47,639 nt of DNA from an uncultured Bacteroidales bacterium (lineage in GTDB: Bacteria > Bacteroidota > Bacteroidia > Bacteroidales > Muribaculaceae), in NCBI GenBank assembly GCA_947644715.1, contig CANSAP010000016.1:1-47639 (forward strand), written 5' to 3'. Both the position numbers and the translations under genes were made by a program. Below, one piece after another: positions 42,509-47,639 of this stretch. The notes below the pieces were generated by a model that did no database searches, was not told where the DNA came from, and saw nothing but the letters and a program-made list of their open reading frames with translations. Each line of letters begins with the position of its first letter. The stretch's first letter is position 1.

Positions 42509-43453
42509 ATGAACACCAAACACGCTCCTATCAAGGTTTTCGCAGGTACAAAATCACAGTACCTGGGTGAGTCCATCTGTAAAGAACTCGGCATTGAGCT
42601 GGGTAAAATGAAAGTTGAACGCTTTGCCGACGGCGAATTTGAAGTAGGCTTCGAGGAGTCAATCCGTGGCGCAGAAGTTTATCTTGTGCAGTCCACCTTC
42701 CCCTCCTCTGACAATCTCATGGAACTGCTTCTCATGATTGACGCAGCAAAGCGTGCCTCCGCAGCAGCAATTATTGCTGTCATCCCCTACTTCGGTTGGG
42801 CTCGTCAGGACCGCAAGGACAAACCCAGAGTCTCTATTGCCGCCAAGCTCGTGGCTGATCTGCTCACTACCGCCGGCATTGACCGCGTAATCACCATGGA
42901 TCTTCATGCCGACCAGATTCAGGGTTTCTTTGATGTTCCCGTGGATCACCTCTACGCCTCCTCTATCTTCATCCCTTACATTCAGAGCCTGAAACTCAAA
43001 GACATGGTCATTGCCTCACCCGACGTGGGTGGTGCCAAGCGTGCCAACTCCTATGCAAAATATTTCGATGTGCCCCTCGTACTCTGCCACAAGCAGCGTG
43101 CCAAGGCTAACGTCGTAGCTCAGATGACCGTAATCGGTGATGTAAAAGACAAGAACGTGATTCTCGTGGACGATATCGTTGACACAGCCGGCACAATCAC
43201 CAAAGCAGCTGACCTGCTCATGAGCCAGGGAGCAACTTCCGTGCGTGCACTCTGCTCTCACCCCGTGATGAGCGATCCCGCCACCGACCGCGTGAATGCT
43301 TCAGGCCTGACCGAAATAATCTTCACAAACTCAATCCCTTACGAGCGTGCGGATTCAAAGGCCACCATCCTGCCCGTGGCTAAGCTCTTTGCCGACACCA
43401 TCCGCCGCATCCATAACAACGAGAGCATCTCTTCTCAATACCTGTTCAAATAA
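42509..43453 (+). CDS. prs: ribose-phosphate pyrophosphokinase (PRPP synthetase)
   Basis: 314 residues, standard length for class I. It makes PRPP from ribose 5-phosphate and ATP for nucleotide and His/Trp synthesis. Motifs: RFADGEFEV, the flexible YFGWARQDRKDKPR loop, MDLHADQIQGFFD with the ATP-binding His, and the PRPP loop VDDIVDTAGTI. The ATG at 42509 is chosen because the family starts just before IKVFAG; an in-frame ATG at 42416 lies inside the GH13 gene. It is the last gene of the operon, with a terminator-like hairpin downstream. Confidence 0.97.
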   Translation: MNTKHAPIKVFAGTKSQYLGESICKELGIELGKMKVERFADGEFEVGFEESIRGAEVYLVQSTFPSSDNLMELLLMIDAAKRASAAAIIAVIPYFGWARQDRKDKPRVSIAAKLVADLLTTAGIDRVITMDLHADQIQGFFDVPVDHLYASSIFIPYIQSLKLKDMVIASPDVGGAKRANSYAKYFDVPLVLCHKQRAKANVVAQMTVIGDVKDKNVILVDDIVDTAGTITKAADLLMSQGATSVRALCSHPVMSDPATDRVNASGLTEIIFTNSIPYERADSKATILPVAKLFADTIRRIHNNESISSQYLFK

Positions 43454-43485
43454 TTTTTAGCGCCTCGGCGCAATTATACCCTTAG

Positions 43486-43530
43486 GGCGTCGCGGAGGTG
43501 CAACAAGCATCTCCACGACGCCACTACTAT
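43486..43530 (+). terminator. terminator-like hairpin after prs
   Basis: GGCGTCGCGGAGGTG (43486-43500) pairs with CATCTCCACGACGCC (43508-43522) with one mismatch or bulge; ACTACTATTTTATG follows. The T tract is short. Confidence 0.5.
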
Positions 43531-43586
43531 TTTATGCCGGGTGTCAAGTGGCCACATTTGAACACAAAAGAATTTCGCTGAAAGAT

Positions 43587-43617
43587 TTTGATTTACGGCT
43601 AAAAAGTCTTATCTTTG
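43587..43617 (+). promoter_or_regulatory. full -33/-7 promoter of the pepD-muramidase-pepD operon
   Basis: TTTG at 43587-43590 and TATCTTTG at 43610-43617, 19 bases apart. The first ATG is at 43693, giving a leader of about 70 bases. Confidence 0.82.
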
Positions 43618-43692
43618 TCAATCATTTCACTGCATGACTCTGTTATGCACATATAACCCGAATTCCAAACACACATAAAAACATACCAATTT

Positions 43693-45150
43693 ATGGAAGT
43701 AAAAGACCTTAAACCTGCACTCATTTGGCAGTGCTTCGATGAAATCACAAAAGTACCCCGCCCCTCATGCCATGAGGAGCAAATCCGCGAATTCCTGCTT
43801 AAGTTCGCGGCTGACCACGGCATCGCCGCCAAGACCGACAAGGTGGGCAACGTGGTTATGACCAAACCCGCTACTCCCGGACACGAGAATGCACCCACCG
43901 TGATTCTTCAGGCTCACATGGATATGGTTGCCGAAAAGAATAATGACGTTGAGCATGACTTCTTGAAAGATCCGATTAAAACATATATTGACGGCGATTG
44001 GGTAAAGGCTCGCGGCACTACCCTGGGCGCTGACAACGGCATCGGAATGGCTGCTTGTATGGCCGCTCTTATTGATCCTGAGCTCGTGCATGGCCCGCTC
44101 GAATGCCTATATACAATCAATGAGGAAATTGGCCTCGAAGGTGCTATTAACCTTGGTGAGGGAATGATTACCGGCAAAATCCTCATTAACCTCGACAGTG
44201 AGGATGATGGCGAGATTTTCGTGGGTTGCGCAGGCGGCATCGATACTACCGCCTACTTCAACTATCGTCGCTCCGTCAGCCCCGAACACTTCCACTATCT
44301 GAAGGTGAGTGTGACCGGTCTGCTCGGTGGCCACTCCGGTGGTGACATCCACTTGGGACGTGCGAATGCCAACAAACTCATCGCCCGTTTCCTTTGGGAG
44401 TGCTCCCAGAAGTATGACATTGCCGTAAGCGAATTCTGCGGCGGCAATCTGCGCAACGCAATTCCCCGTGAAGCTCACGCAATCTTCGGAATACATGGTG
44501 AGCTTAAAGAAAAGGTTAAAGAAAACCTCGAGAAATATGTGGCCGACATTCGCGGCGAATATGCCGGTGTTGAGCCTGCAATGAAGTTCATGGTTGAAGA
44601 GGTTGCCAAGCCCGAATTCTGCATTGATGCAGAGACTTCGCTGGCTCTCGTGCGCGCACTCTATTCAGCTCCCCACGGTGTCATCTCAATGAGCCGCGAC
44701 CTGCCCGGCCTGGTGGAAACCAGCACCAACCTTGCCGCTGTTAAGATGGAAGAGGGGAATCAGATTAAGATTACCACTTCCCAGCGCTCCTCAGTCGAAA
44801 GCCGCAAGAATGACATCGCCGGACAGGTTGAGGCACACTTCCAGCTGGCCGGTGCCAAAGTTGAGCACTCTGACGGCTATCCCGGATGGGCTCCCAACAT
44901 GAACAGCCCCATCATGAAGCTCTCTGCCGAGGCTTATGAAGAACTCTTCGGTGTTAAGCCTGCAATTAAGGCAATCCATGCCGGTCTCGAATGCGGCTTG
45001 TTCCTTCAGAATAATCCCGGCCTCGACATGGTGTCCTTCGGCCCGACCATGACCGGAGTTCATTCCCCCGACGAGCAACTGAATATTCCCACCGTAGAGA
45101 AATTCTGGAAGCATCTTGCTCTGACTCTCAAGAAAGTAGCTCAGGCATGA
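43693..45150 (+). CDS. pepD: cytosol non-specific dipeptidase / aminoacyl-histidine dipeptidase, first copy
   Basis: 485 residues, the usual PepD length. M20 metallopeptidase: zinc ligand His75 and Asp77 (QAHMDM), bridging Asp114 (GADNG), catalytic Glu144 with zinc-binding Glu145 (INEEIGL), and a ligand Asp in LINLDSEDDG. The lid domain contains GGHSGGDIHLGRANANKL. It hydrolyses a broad range of Xaa-His and other dipeptides in the cytoplasm. Its stop overlaps the start of the muramidase gene (ATGA). About half of its residues match the second copy at 46025. Confidence 0.95.
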   Translation: MEVKDLKPALIWQCFDEITKVPRPSCHEEQIREFLLKFAADHGIAAKTDKVGNVVMTKPATPGHENAPTVILQAHMDMVAEKNNDVEHDFLKDPIKTYIDGDWVKARGTTLGADNGIGMAACMAALIDPELVHGPLECLYTINEEIGLEGAINLGEGMITGKILINLDSEDDGEIFVGCAGGIDTTAYFNYRRSVSPEHFHYLKVSVTGLLGGHSGGDIHLGRANANKLIARFLWECSQKYDIAVSEFCGGNLRNAIPREAHAIFGIHGELKEKVKENLEKYVADIRGEYAGVEPAMKFMVEEVAKPEFCIDAETSLALVRALYSAPHGVISMSRDLPGLVETSTNLAAVKMEEGNQIKITTSQRSSVESRKNDIAGQVEAHFQLAGAKVEHSDGYPGWAPNMNSPIMKLSAEAYEELFGVKPAIKAIHAGLECGLFLQNNPGLDMVSFGPTMTGVHSPDEQLNIPTVEKFWKHLALTLKKVAQA

Positions 45151-46028
45151 GCAAACTGCGCAGCATAGGTCTGCTGGCATCCACAGCAGCCGTAGCCTCA
45201 GGCGCGGTGGGGGCGGCCATCGCCTCCACCTCACCTGCTGAGGCTCAGTCCGAACCGGTCTCTGACACTGCGGCGACCCCCGAGTATCGGCTTGATACGC
45301 TTATTATGCCTTGGGGCGAAATGCGTATTGACACTATTCAGCTGAACGCTCCCGGTGAAAGCGCTGTCAAGTCCTGGCGCACCGAAGCCGAACATGAAGC
45401 TCACATCGATTCCGCTAACCGATACCGCACTCTGACCGAAGCGGACTATCGTCTTGTGGCGGCGGAACTCGGCGTTGAGACTGCTGCCATAAAAGCAGTC
45501 GTTCGCATTGAAGCCGGGGCTGCTCTTGAAGGCTTTTGGGCACCCGGAGTGCCGGTGGTGAACTTCGACCGGTCAATGTATAACCGCATGAAGCCAACAA
45601 CAGCGAAAAAAGCACCGGCATCTGAAAAAGTGCCTGACGGCATTAAGAGCAGTTATGGACGCAACGAGTGGAGCCAACTCATTGCCGCACGCAAAGTGAA
45701 TCAGGATAAAGCCAATATGGGAACATTCTGGGGAATGTTTCAGATTGGAGGCTTCAACTGGAAGGTCTGCGGATGCAAGGATGTGGATGAATTTGTTGAG
45801 CGCATGAGTTATTCCGAGTTTGAACAGCTCGAGCTTTTTGCCACATTCATCCGAAATACCGGAATGCTCCCCTATCTGCGCGAAAAGAACTGGGCGGCTT
45901 TCGCCCGCAAATATAATGGTGCCTCCTACGCAAAACGCGGGTATCACACAAAGATGGCCAATGCCTATGCCCGATTCAAAAAAGAAGAGGAGGCCCTGCA
46001 ACAACAAGAATCTAAAGACTCAATATGA
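45147..46028 (+). CDS. exported N-acetylmuramidase-family protein (DUF3380)
   Basis: 293 residues. Residues 1-33 form a signal peptide (Ala-rich, cleavage near AEAQ). A linker of about 60 residues follows, then the muramidase domain (about 95-280): candidate catalytic Glu122 (AVVRIEAGAALEGFW), GVPVVNFDRSMYNRM, ANMGTFWGMFQIGGFNWK, and NWAAFARKYNGASYAKRGYHTKMANAYARF, all matching the family pattern. Members split the MurNAc-GlcNAc bond and are mostly phage endolysins. Here the gene is locked between two pepD genes by ATGA overlaps on both sides, which argues for a cellular role. The family usually has Glu-Ser-x-Gly-x-Gly after the catalytic Glu; here it reads Glu-Ala-Gly-Ala-Ala. Confidence 0.87.
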   Translation: MSKLRSIGLLASTAAVASGAVGAAIASTSPAEAQSEPVSDTAATPEYRLDTLIMPWGEMRIDTIQLNAPGESAVKSWRTEAEHEAHIDSANRYRTLTEADYRLVAAELGVETAAIKAVVRIEAGAALEGFWAPGVPVVNFDRSMYNRMKPTTAKKAPASEKVPDGIKSSYGRNEWSQLIAARKVNQDKANMGTFWGMFQIGGFNWKVCGCKDVDEFVERMSYSEFEQLELFATFIRNTGMLPYLREKNWAAFARKYNGASYAKRGYHTKMANAYARFKKEEEALQQQESKDSI

Positions 46029-47479
46029 AAATCACCGATCTTAAGCCTGCCCTCATTTGGCAGTGCTTTGACGAAATAACCAAGGTGCCCCGCCCCACTC
46101 ATCATCTCGACAAGATGAAGGAATTTCTTGTGGATTGGGCTACCCGCCACGGCATCGCCGTTAAAACTGATGCAGTAGGCAATGTCGTAATGACCAAACC
46201 GGCTACCCCCGGCCACGAGAATGCTCCGACAGTCGTGCTCCAAGGTCATCAAGACATGGTGGCTGAGAAGCGTAATGACTCCAACCATAATTTCCTGACT
46301 GACCCGATTGAAACTATCGTTGAGGGTGATTGGGTACGTGCCAATGGCACTACCCTGGGTGCCGATAACGGCATGGGCTGTGCGGCTGCAATGGCCTGCC
46401 TGATTGACCCTGACCTGGTGCACGGTCCTTTGGAATGCCTCTTCACAGTTGATGAAGAGCAAGGGTTGATTGGAGCCAACGGGCTTGAACCGGGAATGAT
46501 TACCGGAAAAATCCTTCTTAACCTTGATAGTGAGGAACATGGTCAACTCGTAATCGGTTGTGCCGGTAGCATCGCAACAATCTGCAAGTATCCCTTGAGC
46601 CTTACAGATGCTCCCGCCGGACAAAAGTTCTTCAAGGTGCACATCAATCACCTAAAAGGTGGACACTCCGGCATGGAGATTCATCTCGGTCGAGGCAATG
46701 CCAATCAGCAGCTTGCCCGCTTCATTTGGGAGGCCTCTCAGCGCTATGACTTGTCTCTCAGCGATTTCTGTGGAGGTGGCCTTCCCAATGCTATCCCTCG
46801 TGAGGCCTGGGCAATCATAGGTGTGCCCGCCACAGATGCTGACCTCATACAGCGTGATGCCCGCAAGTTCTCCGACATGATTCATGCAGAGTTCCTGCTG
46901 GCCGAAGGTGCCGACTTCACTTTCACCATTGAAGAAATCGATGCCCCCAAGACAGTGCTTGCGGAAGAATGCGCGGCAGCTCTTGTAGCCACTCTGTTCG
47001 GCACCCCCAATGGAGTGCAGGCAATGAGCCTCGCCGTACCCGGCCTTGTAGAAACAAGCTCCAACCTTGCCAGCGTTAAGCGTGATGGTGATGACACCAT
47101 GATTATTACAACCCACCAGCGCTCCTCCGTTGACAGCCGTCGCGATGAGATTTCTCATCGCATCGAAGCTCTGTACTCCAACATCGGTTGCGAAGTGGAG
47201 ACTAACGATCCCAGTGTAGGATGGGCACCCAATCCTGACAGTCCCCTTCTGAAGACTGTGGAAAAAGCTTACGAAGACCTCTTTGGCGCGAAACCGAGAG
47301 TCGAGGCACTCCATGCCGGTCTCGAATGCGGTATATTCCTCGACAAGATGCCCGGAATGGACATGATTTCCTTTGGCCCTACTCTGAAGGATATTCACTC
47401 CCCCGGCGAAAAGGCCAATATTCCCTCTGTGGCCAAATTCTTTGAGCTGCTGACAGAGATTCTCCGTCGCCTCGCCTGA
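46025..47479 (+). CDS. pepD: cytosol non-specific dipeptidase, second copy
   Basis: 484 residues. All M20 metal and catalytic positions are kept at the same numbers as in the first copy: His75 and Asp77 (QGHQDM), Asp114 (GADNG), Glu144 and Glu145 (VDEEQGL), and NLDSEEHG. The first 70 residues are nearly identical to copy one, with the lid domain more divergent, which suggests an old duplication with a change in substrate range. The start overlaps the muramidase stop. No T-rich terminator is seen; a weak stem at 47472-47495 (CGCCTG with CAGGCG) follows. Confidence 0.95.
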   Translation: MKITDLKPALIWQCFDEITKVPRPTHHLDKMKEFLVDWATRHGIAVKTDAVGNVVMTKPATPGHENAPTVVLQGHQDMVAEKRNDSNHNFLTDPIETIVEGDWVRANGTTLGADNGMGCAAAMACLIDPDLVHGPLECLFTVDEEQGLIGANGLEPGMITGKILLNLDSEEHGQLVIGCAGSIATICKYPLSLTDAPAGQKFFKVHINHLKGGHSGMEIHLGRGNANQQLARFIWEASQRYDLSLSDFCGGGLPNAIPREAWAIIGVPATDADLIQRDARKFSDMIHAEFLLAEGADFTFTIEEIDAPKTVLAEECAAALVATLFGTPNGVQAMSLAVPGLVETSSNLASVKRDGDDTMIITTHQRSSVDSRRDEISHRIEALYSNIGCEVETNDPSVGWAPNPDSPLLKTVEKAYEDLFGAKPRVEALHAGLECGIFLDKMPGMDMISFGPTLKDIHSPGEKANIPSVAKFFELLTEILRRLA

Positions 47480-47529
47480 AAATAGCCAGGCGGCCAGATT
47501 GAACTTTCGCAATCAGACTCCAAGATCAA

Positions 47530-47639
47530 AGAGGGTGTGTCAAAATGTTAACCCGACGCTGAATGGCGCGGAGCGCCTATCCTCTGTTAGCCGGGGGGCT
47601 TCAGCCCCCCGGTATGCATGTAGCGACGACCCAGCCCCG
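47530..47639. repeat. REP-like palindromic sequence at the right edge
   Basis: After GAGGGTGTGTCAAAA (47531-47545, recalling the start of repeat family 1) come GGCGCGGAGCGCC (47565-47577) and the strong palindrome CCGGGGGGCTTCAGCCCCCC plus GG (47591-47612), then GTAGCGACGACCCAGCCCCG (47620-47639), which looks like the head of another palindrome cut by the edge. A GTAG before a GC-rich hairpin is the signature of REP sequences mobilised by RAYT transposases. There is no gene between 47480 and 47639. Confidence 0.55.

Noticed and set aside
46652..47512. Antisense frame of 286 codons opposite the second pepD
   Set aside because: Shadow of a conserved M20 peptidase; long antisense frames are expected in this codon usage.

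Overview
The window comes from the chromosome of a Bacteroidales bacterium, most likely of the family Muribaculaceae. Promoters follow the Bacteroidetes pattern: a -7 box TAnnTTTG, and in four cases also a TTTG at -33 with the expected 19-20 base spacing. Shine-Dalgarno sites are scarce, and gene content is typical of the order (BamD next to an omega-like RNA polymerase subunit, DUF4922, a golvesin-containing amidase-like protein, class I fumarase, PepD peptidases, PyrK with a MerR regulator and an M23 peptidase). The family assignment is an inference; the order is well supported. I found no rRNA, convincing tRNA, CRISPR array, prophage or intact insertion sequence.

Layout. 1-3370: a secreted protein of unknown function, a terminator, a copy of a dispersed repeat, and class I fumarase. 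3577-11761: a five-gene co-directional operon that reads as a cell-wall salvage unit: an exported amidase-fold protein, a glycosyltransferase, a HIT/GalT-like DUF4922 protein, a SpoIID-family protein without a signal peptide, and an AmpG-like transporter. 11777-16274: a flavodiiron protein, then DedA, ribulose-phosphate epimerase and a two-gene ABC exporter. 16320-19574: RluD-type pseudouridine synthase and a PASTA protein on the minus strand, and bamD-rpoZ on the plus strand. 19575-22868: an AT-richer accessory patch with decayed and intact mobile-type repeats, a small secreted protein, a HepT/MntA toxin-antitoxin pair and a zinc-ribbon membrane protein. 22776-32015: guaA with a CPA2 antiporter; divergently pyrD-tex, then engB-gtrB-gtrA. 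32054-34869: an M23 peptidase-MerR-PyrK-Crp operon on the minus strand, divergent from alaS. 37672-43453: a PepSY-like protein, then a five-gene operon (polyprenol-phosphate sugar transferase, MscS, patatin, GH13, prs). 43587-47479: a pepD-muramidase-pepD operon. The right edge holds a REP-like palindrome.

How the genes work together. Two operons concern peptidoglycan. The 3.6-11.8 kb operon combines wall cleavage outside the cytoplasm, import by an AmpG-like carrier and cytoplasmic processing by enzymes of unassigned activity. The 43.6-47.5 kb operon places an N-acetylmuramidase-fold protein between two dipeptidases, joined by start/stop overlaps. Most other genes are housekeeping: GMP, pyrimidine and PRPP synthesis, alanyl-tRNA synthesis, outer-membrane assembly and ribosome assembly. 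The best candidates for undescribed biology are the DUF4922/SpoIID/AmpG/glycosyltransferase salvage operon, the dipeptidase-muramidase sandwich, and two families of intergenic repeats.
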